This document shows positions 56,965 to 63,952 of a DNA stretch of 64,000 bases, one piece after another. The translations under genes and the position numbers were made by a program. This DNA comes from Oegoconia quadripuncta (Eukaryota > Arthropoda > Insecta > Lepidoptera > Autostichidae). The notes beneath the pieces are model-generated. The model did not search any database and was not told the origin of the DNA. It saw nothing but the letters and a program-made list of their open reading frames with translations. The DNA is taken from contig OX438759.1 in assembly GCA_949316235.1 (NCBI GenBank), forward strand, positions 20,088,618 through 20,152,617, read 5' to 3'. Within the stretch, counting starts at the first letter, position 1, and the number at the start of each line of letters is the position of its first letter.

Positions 56965-57390
56965 ATGTCTGACGGATCACCTTCATATTCACCTGCATAT
57001 GCCTGCGAGCAAAATGTACAAGACTATTGGGTTAACTTCGATGAATCGTTTCCAGATTTAACTAAACGTCAACGAGAACCTAAACAAAAGAAAGTCAAGC
57101 GTAGTGCAAGCAGTAAGCCGCATATAAAGAAAACATTACATCAACATTCCTTGTCGTATGTAATTACAAAAGAAAAACTACAAGGATTAAAGTTGATTAA
57201 AGTAAAGGTATTGGACTTGTCGAATCCAATACCGAGGAATATTGATAGTGATGCTGATAATAGCAGTGACAGTGATGTTATGCTGCGTGCGCAGTATGTA
57301 GTAAAAGACGTTTATGATGATATAATGGATCATACGGAAACATTGATCAAAAGTATATCTAAAAAACTATGTGCTCATGATTGTGTGTAA
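56965..57390 (+). CDS. Small Polinton protein of unknown function
   Basis: The frame is open from 56890, but I place the start at the second ATG (56965, MSDGSPSYSPAYACEQ) because a splice-acceptor-like TTGTTTGTTACAG sits just before it. The resulting 141-residue protein has a strongly basic segment (KRQREPKQKKVKRSASSKPH), which looks like a nuclear-localisation or DNA-binding tract. An acidic serine/aspartate stretch (DSDADNSSDSD) follows. I do not recognise the family. AATAAA follows at about 57415. It lies between the polymerase and the convergent late-type genes, so a role in replication or regulation is possible but unproven. Confidence 0.6.
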   Translation: MSDGSPSYSPAYACEQNVQDYWVNFDESFPDLTKRQREPKQKKVKRSASSKPHIKKTLHQHSLSYVITKEKLQGLKLIKVKVLDLSNPIPRNIDSDADNSSDSDVMLRAQYVVKDVYDDIMDHTETLIKSISKKLCAHDCV

Positions 57391-57738
57391 TTATTTGTGT
57401 ATAATTGTGTTTGTAAATAAATAGTACTTAAGCATACATGTAAAATTTCTTGTACATAGAATTGTAAAATTTCTTATTAATATATTTCTTCATTGTTAAA
57501 TACAATTTGTTTATTTTACTTCACTTTCTCAATAAATTCAAACTAAAAAATCGTTCAGTTTTTTTATTTCATAGTGTGCTTTAAAACTAAGAGGTAGGTT
57601 ATAAAAATGAAAGAAAATATTTTGTAAATATGACAAACTTTATTTAAAATCAAATCAATGTCGCTAAATAAATTTACAATAATTCAAGATAATATTTTCT
57701 TAATAAAGTAGATATCTGTAAAATAGTTTTAATCTAGT
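57391..57738. other. Convergent intergenic region of the Polinton
   Basis: Plus- and minus-strand genes end here facing each other. AATAAA-type signals occur on both strands (plus near 57415, minus as TTTATT near 57635), as expected for two transcription units meeting. Confidence 0.6.
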
Positions 57739-58236
57739 TTAATTAATATAATCATAAATATGATTGTCAATATACCATTTTTTTATTAATAGAACATTAC
57801 TTAATGCACATTTTTTTGTATGTTCAATACAATTCAAATTACCATCACTTTTACAATAATTTTCACGCAACCTTAAAAAATTTGGACAGCCTTTCTCTCC
57901 AATATCTATTATTTCACAATTTCCTGACAATTCCTTGATCCATTTCATTTTTTCAAAACCTTTTGTTAATATTTTTTTATTGCTTAGGTATGGAATAATT
58001 ATGCGTTTAAACTCGCGGAAGTCAATAAATCCTTCACTCCAATATATTCCATAATTTTTTTCTATCCACCTGACTTGTTTCTTTTCCTCTTTTGATAAGT
58101 AATTAAAACAGTAAGGAGGTTTGACCAAAAATATTTGAGTATATTCTTGAGTCCCTATGGCTAATTCTTTGACAATAAAATTGTTTTTTAAATCCTTAAA
58201 TCCTTGGACATCAACAATAACAGTTGTAGCATTCAT
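57739..58236 (-). CDS. Polinton RNase H-fold/nuclease-like protein of uncertain function
   Basis: 165 residues. The start, ATTVIVDVQGFKDLKNNFIV, looks like the first strand of a DEDD-type exonuclease fold, where DxE is usual; here the second acidic position is Q (DVQG). Later parts have an IIDIG strand, a CPNFLRLRENYC cysteine pair and a C-terminal HTKKCALSNVLLIKKWY. This pattern could be a degenerate nuclease, but I infer that only from motif spacing. Related proteins occur in insect Polintons next to the capsid gene. The ATG overlaps the capsid stop codon as ATGA (58233-58236), so translation of this last cistron may be coupled to that of the capsid gene. Confidence 0.65.
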   Translation of the reverse strand: MNATTVIVDVQGFKDLKNNFIVKELAIGTQEYTQIFLVKPPYCFNYLSKEEKKQVRWIEKNYGIYWSEGFIDFREFKRIIIPYLSNKKILTKGFEKMKWIKELSGNCEIIDIGEKGCPNFLRLRENYCKSDGNLNCIEHTKKCALSNVLLIKKWYIDNHIYDYIN

Positions 58237-59444
58237 GATATTTTCTTCACGATGTTGCTCAAAGGTTTATATTCAAATAAACAGTCGTTTAATATTAGGC
58301 AATACGCTGATGTTTGATCAGGTATATCTTTATCACTTTCAAATTCTACTCTAACGTCGACGGATCCTCCTGACTTTAAGTTCTCTACTTGTCGAGAACA
58401 ATCAATCACAAATAATGGTGTTTTAATTTTAAAATCTTTGTAGCTCAACATTGGTTCCGGTCGGCGTCCATAATAAGACTGTTGAAATTTTGCATACTGT
58501 TCGTATATTAAAGCATAGTTATTATTTTTAAAATTTAAATTTAGGTTTTCATATGGAAAATAGGTAGAGTTAAGATATACTTTGACATTTCTCAAATTAC
58601 AATGATCAAATTGCGTCATATTCCTATTTACATGATTCTTACGACTAGTTTGAAATCCTATAATTACGTATCTAGGTTTTTCTATTTGAGACGATGTCTT
58701 TATAGACCACGTATGTTTTGAAGTCCTAGGAAGTACTGGATATTCATAGAGATCCCAGTTTCTAAACATAATATTTAATGCACGGTCTTTTTCCAAATAA
58801 CGTAGTAAATTAATTCTTTCACGATCAGAGACTTTTACGTGAGGTACACGCCAAACAATTTTACTGATTACAATATCCTCTACACTTTCATTTGGCTCTA
58901 GTTTCACTGCATTGACGTTCGTATTACTTCGCAATAAAATAAGTTCATGTTTGCAATTTAATAAAATTTTGTTGTAGTCTTCTGCGAATCCTAAAATCTT
59001 ATTAAGCGGTATGCTTGCTGCGAAATAACCATCCGTGCATGGGGTTCCATCAATATCCCATCCCCAATGCTTCGACATTTTTGATTCACCTTCATTCATA
59101 GACAAGAGGGATTTCATTGTTGTAGTAATACCTACATTTTTAACTTTATCAATTTCAACCCCGTTAATTTCATAGCGAATATCTTGAAACAAAAAAAGTA
59201 TAGGATTGTTTGTTAAATGGAAATCTGTTACCTTTATTTTAGGATCACTATTAACAATCTTAATATTTCCCTCTACGTATAATGAACTAGCCGATGGCAA
59301 TACATATAAATCTTGTTGATTTATTGGTATTCGTATCTCATCGTTGACGTTAAAACTTGTGACGTAAGGTTTGTAGGTATGGTATTCAAAGCTTTCAATA
59401 GAGTTGTCGTATGTTACAGGATCTGTTACGTTCAAAATATTCAT
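58233..59444 (-). CDS. MCP: Polinton major capsid protein (double jelly roll)
   Basis: 403 residues, the usual size order for a Polinton double-jelly-roll capsid subunit, which would form the hexons of an icosahedral shell. The sequence is beta-rich with no membrane segment. Recognisable features include an N-terminal VTSFNVNDEIRIPINQQDLY, a LYVEGNIKIV strand, the block NNPILFLFQDIRYEINGVEI near residue 80-100, and KHWGWDIDG. It ends with a strand-rich region (SAYCLILNDCLFEYKPLSNI). The assignment rests on this N-terminal order plus the neighbours (minor capsid, protease, PLA2), not on a structure search. The ATG overlaps the stop of the small upstream frame (ATGA). The reading frame is intact. 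Confidence 0.85.
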   Translation of the reverse strand: MNILNVTDPVTYDNSIESFEYHTYKPYVTSFNVNDEIRIPINQQDLYVLPSASSLYVEGNIKIVNSDPKIKVTDFHLTNNPILFLFQDIRYEINGVEIDKVKNVGITTTMKSLLSMNEGESKMSKHWGWDIDGTPCTDGYFAASIPLNKILGFAEDYNKILLNCKHELILLRSNTNVNAVKLEPNESVEDIVISKIVWRVPHVKVSDRERINLLRYLEKDRALNIMFRNWDLYEYPVLPRTSKHTWSIKTSSQIEKPRYVIIGFQTSRKNHVNRNMTQFDHCNLRNVKVYLNSTYFPYENLNLNFKNNNYALIYEQYAKFQQSYYGRRPEPMLSYKDFKIKTPLFVIDCSRQVENLKSGGSVDVRVEFESDKDIPDQTSAYCLILNDCLFEYKPLSNIVKKIS

Positions 59445-59629
59445 TTTAATAGTCCAATAATCTTGAGGAATTGTTGATTTTCTTTTGTTAGTTTGTTCTT
59501 GGCGAAATACTTTTTTTTTGTTGATTTAATTTTATGACTAAAACAGTTGCACGATGTTCCTCCTTCAATGGTAAGATTAGTTCTAATACTTGATAGTTTT
59601 GGTGTCGGATATTTATTAAAATCTAACAT
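59441..59629 (-). CDS. Small Polinton protein between the capsid genes
   Basis: 62 residues, basic (LTIEGGTSCNCFSHKIKSTK). It overlaps the minor capsid stop by 7 nt (ATGTTAG) and the major capsid start by 4 nt. I do not recognise it. Its place between the two capsid genes and the preserved overlaps argue that it is translated. A role as a capsid cement or core peptide would be a guess. Confidence 0.6.
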   Translation of the reverse strand: MLDFNKYPTPKLSSIRTNLTIEGGTSCNCFSHKIKSTKKKYFAKNKLTKENQQFLKIIGLLK

Positions 59630-60297
59630 TTTCTTTTCAGGTGTAAATAGATTTGAATTTCTTCTTCTCGTAAATTAACCAGGCTATTATTTACATCTAA
59701 CACTCTTATATTAATTGAAGTGATGCTGTTTTGATTTACAGGAAAATATATGATATTTCTTGGTATTTCTATTATCCTGTAACCCGGTGGTATATTAGGA
59801 ACAAATTCATGAATTATGTGACTCGGTTTTCCGTTTACAAATGAACCACTAACAATGTCACATTCGATTCTTAGCACGGATGTTGATAGAATGTTGACTG
59901 GATAACGCGACTCGTGTAATATATTGGCCTTTAACAATTCTTTTCCAAAACCTAATATTTTCCCAATCGAATCTTGTTTTTCGAAATGAATATCTTTTGA
60001 ACACTTAATTGTGATTTTTAGCGTATTGTTGTTACACGATATTTTCAAAGTACAATCTAACACGTTCTTTTGTAAATAATCACTTATGTCCAAAAGTTCG
60101 TAGGATCCTTCAGGTATTTCTATGATTTCATTTTCACCGTAATAGAACTTATTATTTCTCTTATCTACGTTTGGTATCGAATTAAACGTAGAAAAATATA
60201 AAAGACCGCACTCATATTCACCTTCTAATTGTAAAGCAGGCGAATAATTTGTCAACAAAGACGATGTAGTATCAGATATTGACAGCGTGAATGTCAT
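59623..60297 (-). CDS. mCP: Polinton minor capsid protein (penton-like)
   Basis: I start it at the ATG at 60297 (MTFTLSISDTTSSLL), giving 224 residues. The frame is open 29 codons further up, but that part would overlap the protease. The protein is strand-rich without membrane segments. It has a YSPALQLEGEYECGLLYFST block near residues 20-40 and EIPEGSYELLDISDYLQK near 65-85, then IGKILGFG. This is the layout of the single-jelly-roll penton protein of Polintons, which would sit at the capsid vertices. It lies 35 nt after the protease stop and just before the small frame and major capsid gene, which supports the role. Confidence 0.8.
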   Translation of the reverse strand: MTFTLSISDTTSSLLTNYSPALQLEGEYECGLLYFSTFNSIPNVDKRNNKFYYGENEIIEIPEGSYELLDISDYLQKNVLDCTLKISCNNNTLKITIKCSKDIHFEKQDSIGKILGFGKELLKANILHESRYPVNILSTSVLRIECDIVSGSFVNGKPSHIIHEFVPNIPPGYRIIEIPRNIIYFPVNQNSITSINIRVLDVNNSLVNLREEEIQIYLHLKRKC

Positions 60298-60332
60298 TTT
60301 GGTAATAAAGTAGATATGAATTTTGCAGCAAT

Positions 60333-60701
60333 TTAAATATTCTCCCAGAAGTTCTTTAGATATTTTAAACATAAATGTCCGCAATTGACGGAATCAAATT
60401 TTTGATAGGTGTGATAATTATAAAATATATCTTTATTATTCATATAATTAGAAAATTCTACAGGAGGTTTTAAGTCCCCAAAACTATCAAAGTATTCGCA
60501 ATAATTATTAAATTTTACGTAAGCTACCCAATGAGTTCCCTCATTTCTATCACTGTCTAAATTAACTATACCGCACTCAATTTGTTTTGGCTTTTTCGGT
60601 AACTTATCTCTCATAAAAACACCTCGAAAGTATGGAATGTTTCGAGCATGTTGAATAATGTCTAAATTGCTTAGAGCACGTTTGGGTAGCCGTTTATTTA
60701 G
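60333..60701 (-). CDS. PRO: Adenain-like cysteine protease, possibly made by -1 frameshift
   Basis: This C48/C5-type protease would mature capsid proteins. Counting from the only in-frame ATG (60614), the triad is H28 (GTHWVAY), D43 (YFDSFGD) and C78 (VNCGHLCLKYL), with Q71 in the usual place before the cysteine. That ATG lies inside the fold: the 29 codons before it (LSNLDIIQHARNIPYFRGVF) look like part of the protease, since they have the character of its N-terminal helix. The frame upstream has no ATG. It does have the sequence A-AAA-AAC-TAA, where the PLA2 gene ends; slipping -1 there leads directly into this frame. I therefore draw the gene from 60701. Alternatives are a non-AUG start or a recent one-base change in the A run. 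Confidence 0.85.
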   Translation of the reverse strand, partial: LNKRLPKRALSNLDIIQHARNIPYFRGVFMRDKLPKKPKQIECGIVNLDSDRNEGTHWVAYVKFNNYCEYFDSFGDLKPPVEFSNYMNNKDIFYNYHTYQKFDSVNCGHLCLKYLKNFWENI

Positions 60702-61426
60702 TTTTTTGAAGTCGACAAAAATAAACCATTGCCTTTTTTGTATGGCTTCATGTATAACCCCTTGCCTAGTGCAATGGATTCCATCATCTTATTATGTCGA
60801 TTATTTTCTTCAAAATTTTTCTGGGCTGATTTATAATCACTTATAGTTTTCGCGATACCTGCTGCACCACCAGCCAATGATCCCAATGCAGATAATCCTG
60901 CAAAAATTGGTATCAACGGCAAAATCCCTCCCGTTTTTGGAACTGGTACAATACGCGGTAAACGAACTTTTACATTTTTAGGTAGCAGTTTTTTAGCAGC
61001 AATGTATGCAAATTTTATAGCTGAAGCATTACTTTTCGGTTTATATTTTTTTAGTTGAGAGCGTATTTTAGAAACAATTGTCTTAAAACCTTTAAATCCT
61101 GCTCCAATCTTTAACTTTGTCTTCATTACTTTACTGACCAACCAAGACGCAAGTTTTTCGCCGGTTCTTGTATTTTTTGCTTTAATTCTTTTTCTTGCCA
61201 TATTTAGCAGCTCTAAATCTGCTCTATGCCGATTTTGGAGGTCGGAATTATTTGAATATGCTATGTCGTGTTGCATACAAGCGTTATCCAATTCATTAAT
61301 ACCTTTGTCACCTCGTAATAAACGTTCTCGTAATCTTGTTCCAGGTCCACAGTAACTATATCCAGGTAAATGTAATTCAAACGGGAGATTGTTTATTGCA
61401 CTGTTGAGAAGTCCTCCGCCTATCAT
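60698..61426 (-). CDS. Phospholipase A2 domain protein with hydrophobic core-like tail
   Basis: 242 residues. At 22-60 lies a secreted-type PLA2 core as in parvovirus VP1: a calcium loop YCGPGT (24-30) and the catalytic helix NACMQHDIAYS with H53 and D54. The middle is basic (KTKLKIGAGFKGF, KIRSQLKKYKPK), compatible with DNA binding. At about 165-190 there is a Gly/Ala-rich hydrophobic stretch (LIPIFAGLSALGSLAGGAAG) like that of adenovirus core or membrane-active peptides. PLA2 activity in such viruses serves membrane passage during entry; here that is inferred only from the motif. The gene ends A-AAA-AAC-TAA, adjoining the protease in the -1 frame, and starts 63 nt after the integrase stop. 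Confidence 0.88.
   Translation of the reverse strand: MIGGGLLNSAINNLPFELHLPGYSYCGPGTRLRERLLRGDKGINELDNACMQHDIAYSNNSDLQNRHRADLELLNMARKRIKAKNTRTGEKLASWLVSKVMKTKLKIGAGFKGFKTIVSKIRSQLKKYKPKSNASAIKFAYIAAKKLLPKNVKVRLPRIVPVPKTGGILPLIPIFAGLSALGSLAGGAAGIAKTISDYKSAQKNFEENNRHNKMMESIALGKGLYMKPYKKGNGLFLSTSKN
60701..60707 (-). promoter_or_regulatory. Candidate -1 ribosomal frameshift site (A AAA AAC)
   Basis: In the PLA2 frame the last codons are TCA AAA AAC TAA, so the heptamer A AAA AAC is in the correct phase for tandem -1 slippage and is followed at once by the stop codon. The -1 frame continues CTA AAT AAA CGG and is open to the protease stop. A small stem (TCTAA-gcaat-TTAGA) lies about 26 nt downstream, and a 7-bp stem (CTCGAAA/TTTCGAG) somewhat further. 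Neither is at the classic 5-9 nt spacing, so the stimulator is unclear. Confidence 0.5.
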
Positions 61427-61489
61427 ATCTTTGCAGCCAATGACTGATTTGAGATATTCAGTAATTAATATAAAGAATTATTCCTTCAA

Positions 61490-62419
61490 TTACACAACTG
61501 CCTTTTCGTCAATCCAACTATTTTCGTTTTCATTAAAACCTAACCATTTAACAAACAGCTTGTTACCTTTTCTTTTTAAAACTTTTTCAACTAAATAAAC
61601 ATCTGAATGTTTGGTTTTTTGAAGTTCTTGTTCATAAAATGATCCTGATATAATTTGATCTCTTTGATCTTTAATTTGATAAGTGGTTGGATTCGTTTTA
61701 TTTACTTTTGTAATTTTAAATATTTCAGCAGACCAATTGGGAGTATACCCTTTTTCGAATTCGCTCTTGTGTTTACTAATCCGAACATAATCACTTTCAT
61801 TAAACTTTTGATTTCTTGTTGTATGTTTTTTATACGATTTTGTAATATTATTTAAAATAATTAACTCGTTGTTAGAACAAACTTCATTTGGTTTACATTT
61901 TATGATCCGATGTAAAGTATCGTTATAAGAATCAACAATAGTTGTCAAAGGTTTACCAACCCATTTATAGTTACCTGTAAGACTAAAATATTTATAAAGT
62001 TTGGTTTTCAAAGTTCTGATCACTCTTTCAACGATTGATGCTTTTTTTATAGAATACGTCGAGTAGTGATTTATTTTATAGGAAGACATTAATCTTCTAA
62101 AATCATCATTGTAAAATTCTTTCCCTAAATCTGTTTGCAAGTTACGAGGACTTCGAGCAGTTTTGGCAAGGATACCTTGAAATGATTTAGTTATTTCAGA
62201 TTTGTTTTTTCTTTTTACTGGAACAGTCCAAACAAATTTTGAGAACGTATCTATAATTACCAAAATGTAATTAAAACCCTTATTGACTTTGGTAACACCT
62301 TGCATGTCTATTAAGTCAGCTTGCCATAAATCATCTATGCCTTTTAAAGTTACAGAACGACGAATGAAATTTTTTCTTGCTGCTCTATGAAGTTCATTAA
62401 CAACCTGTAACTTACTCAT
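61490..62419 (-). CDS. INT: Retroviral-type integrase with C-terminal chromodomain
   Basis: 309 residues. The DDE core is complete: D35 (WQADLIDM), D97 (LQTDLGKEFYN) and E131 (SIVERVIRTLK), with 33 residues between the last two. Between them lie ILVIIDTFSKFVWTVPVK and other core strands. The region before D35 is short (NELHRAARKNFIRR) and lacks a full HHCC finger. An SH3-like DNA-binding segment (YVRISKHKSEFEKGYTPNWS) follows at about 215. The last about 38 residues are a chromodomain (YLVEKVLKRKGNKLFVKWLG then SWIDEKAV), which in related elements directs insertion to particular chromatin. The enzyme would join the element's ends to host DNA. Its ATG overlaps the preceding stop as ATGA (62416-62419). 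No defects seen. Confidence 0.95.
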   Translation of the reverse strand: MSKLQVVNELHRAARKNFIRRSVTLKGIDDLWQADLIDMQGVTKVNKGFNYILVIIDTFSKFVWTVPVKRKNKSEITKSFQGILAKTARSPRNLQTDLGKEFYNDDFRRLMSSYKINHYSTYSIKKASIVERVIRTLKTKLYKYFSLTGNYKWVGKPLTTIVDSYNDTLHRIIKCKPNEVCSNNELIILNNITKSYKKHTTRNQKFNESDYVRISKHKSEFEKGYTPNWSAEIFKITKVNKTNPTTYQIKDQRDQIISGSFYEQELQKTKHSDVYLVEKVLKRKGNKLFVKWLGFNENENSWIDEKAVV

Positions 62420-62895
62420 TGCTTGTTAACAAGTTCAAAATCAACTTCAGACTTAGTGTAATAGTTTTGTAATTGTTTCTCAACTGTTGACAATATGTCA
62501 GTTTTTAAAATATTCAGTTTAGTAGTGATATCTTCTTTGCTATAAAATTTGTCAATCACGACATCAACATACTTTTTATTCACCGCTTCATCAGCAACTG
62601 TGGGGTATTTAAGTCCTTTTAATCTTGATAAATTTAACTCAAACTCCCCTTTCTTCGTTTTAAATAGTAGCTTCTTAAGATCTATTAGTTCCTCTTTTGT
62701 ACTTAACAATTTATCAACGTAATCTTTATTTACAGCATCATCTGCAGATGATGGAGACTTTACTCCTCTCAATCTCACAAAATGCAAATCAAAATCTCCG
62801 TTTTCTGATTTAAATAATACGACCTTAGGATCAAAATATGATTCGGATCTCCGTAAACGTTTATGCACGTGGTGTCCAAATTTATCAATATTCAT
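62416..62895 (-). CDS. Fibre-like protein with phage-tail-fibre-type repeats
   Basis: I take the ATG at 62895 (MNIDKFGHHVHKRLRRS), giving 159 residues; the frame opens earlier but would overlap the next gene. Two repeats of about 45-50 residues follow. The first has GDFDLHFVRLRGVKSPSSAD and then DAVNKDYVD; the second has GEFELNLSRLKGLKYPTVAD and then EAVNKKYVD. The motif xDAVNKxYVD closely resembles the repeat that links modules in phage tail fibres. The C-terminus (KEDITTKLNILKTDILSTVE) looks coiled-coil. I infer a trimeric fibre or stalk on the virion. The host range role of such a protein is speculation. It overlaps the integrase start by 4 nt. Confidence 0.65.
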   Translation of the reverse strand: MNIDKFGHHVHKRLRRSESYFDPKVVLFKSENGDFDLHFVRLRGVKSPSSADDAVNKDYVDKLLSTKEELIDLKKLLFKTKKGEFELNLSRLKGLKYPTVADEAVNKKYVDVVIDKFYSKEDITTKLNILKTDILSTVEKQLQNYYTKSEVDFELVNKQ

Positions 62896-62965
62896 TATTT
62901 TTAGAACCGCACTATGGAAAGAATGAAATAAAACTAACGGAATCAATGAATTACTTGGCTTATAT

Positions 62966-63952
62966 TTAACTAATAATACCATTTTCTTTTAACTCTTCAA
63001 TTATAGAGATTATTTCATTATTCACACCAGTATTACCCGCATCACGTGAAGCCCATAATAATTTTAGTCGATATACTAATTCATTAGGATCATCCCAATA
63101 AACATAATCCACATCTTTTTTCCACTTTTTTATTGTTGGTAGACCCGCCCCTTGAATATTCAAGTTTTCATTACTTGAGGCGTCATAAGTTTTAGAAAAT
63201 TTGAACAGTGGTTTTATTATTTGTGTATATTTTACACCTTTATTACTTTTTATAGGTTTAGAAACATCATAATCTCGGTGATGAACATTTGTATCTATCA
63301 ACATTGTTTTATAATTTATTTTGTCCTCTTCAGTGATCGTGTTAATGTTAGGAGATTTTTTAAATAATAATTCCATTAAACCGTCTGTTTTCATGTAAGT
63401 ACGTCCACCAACAACAAGACTATGATCATAAATATTTACCCTTGAAGTTCCCATAAAAAGTTTACCTCTTTCTCTTCTTACACCAAACGGTATATTTTCG
63501 ATCGTTTCGGTAGACATTGACCAAGAATTTCCAGGACTAACATTATTAGGTGTTCTAAAAGATGATCCACTTGTATTATATTTATCATCATCCTCGGACT
63601 CTGTTGTTTCAACTGCTATATCATTTGTACTGACGTTATCATCAGTTTCTTCGACGTAATCACTTAGTTCATCATCGTGTGAATCACCAGAGCTTAGTTT
63701 AAATTTTTTAATGGTACCTGTGTGCTTAAATTTTTTTATATTTTTTTTACCGTTTGATGCAGTGTTTATATTAGGAATGTTATTTGGCACATCTTTGATA
63801 GCTATGCGGCTGAGTGGTTCTGTTATAGGTTTTAGTACAGACTCCATAACAATATCATTGTTTGTTTTAATATCGCGCATCTTTTTAAGTTTCTTTTTAA
63901 CACACTCAGCAGATTTAATTATTTCTCTTTTTAGCTGTTGTTCGTTATCCAT
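62966..63952 (-). CDS. DUF8207-like Polinton protein
   Basis: 328 residues. The N-terminal half is basic and then acidic and low-complexity (DDELSDYVEETDDNVSTN). The C-terminal half is well ordered: IPFGVRRERGKLFMGTSRVN, GGRTYMKTDGLMELLF, then IDTNVHHRDYD, KPIKSNKGVKYTQIIKPLF and finally DYVYWDDPNELVYRLKLLWA and NNEIISIIEEL. This order is characteristic of a protein of unknown function that accompanies insect Polintons, which I associate with DUF8207; that name is from memory and should be confirmed. It is the first gene of the minus-strand cluster visible here. Its role is unknown; the packing suggests a structural or assembly partner. Confidence 0.75.
   Translation of the reverse strand: MDNEQQLKREIIKSAECVKKKLKKMRDIKTNNDIVMESVLKPITEPLSRIAIKDVPNNIPNINTASNGKKNIKKFKHTGTIKKFKLSSGDSHDDELSDYVEETDDNVSTNDIAVETTESEDDDKYNTSGSSFRTPNNVSPGNSWSMSTETIENIPFGVRRERGKLFMGTSRVNIYDHSLVVGGRTYMKTDGLMELLFKKSPNINTITEEDKINYKTMLIDTNVHHRDYDVSKPIKSNKGVKYTQIIKPLFKFSKTYDASSNENLNIQGAGLPTIKKWKKDVDYVYWDDPNELVYRLKLLWASRDAGNTGVNNEIISIIEELKENGIIS

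Noticed and set aside
59623..60384. Minor capsid start at the first ATG (60384)
   Set aside because: It would overlap the end of the protease gene by about 50 nt and add 29 residues of different character. The ATG at 60297 follows the protease stop and begins a strand-rich sequence.
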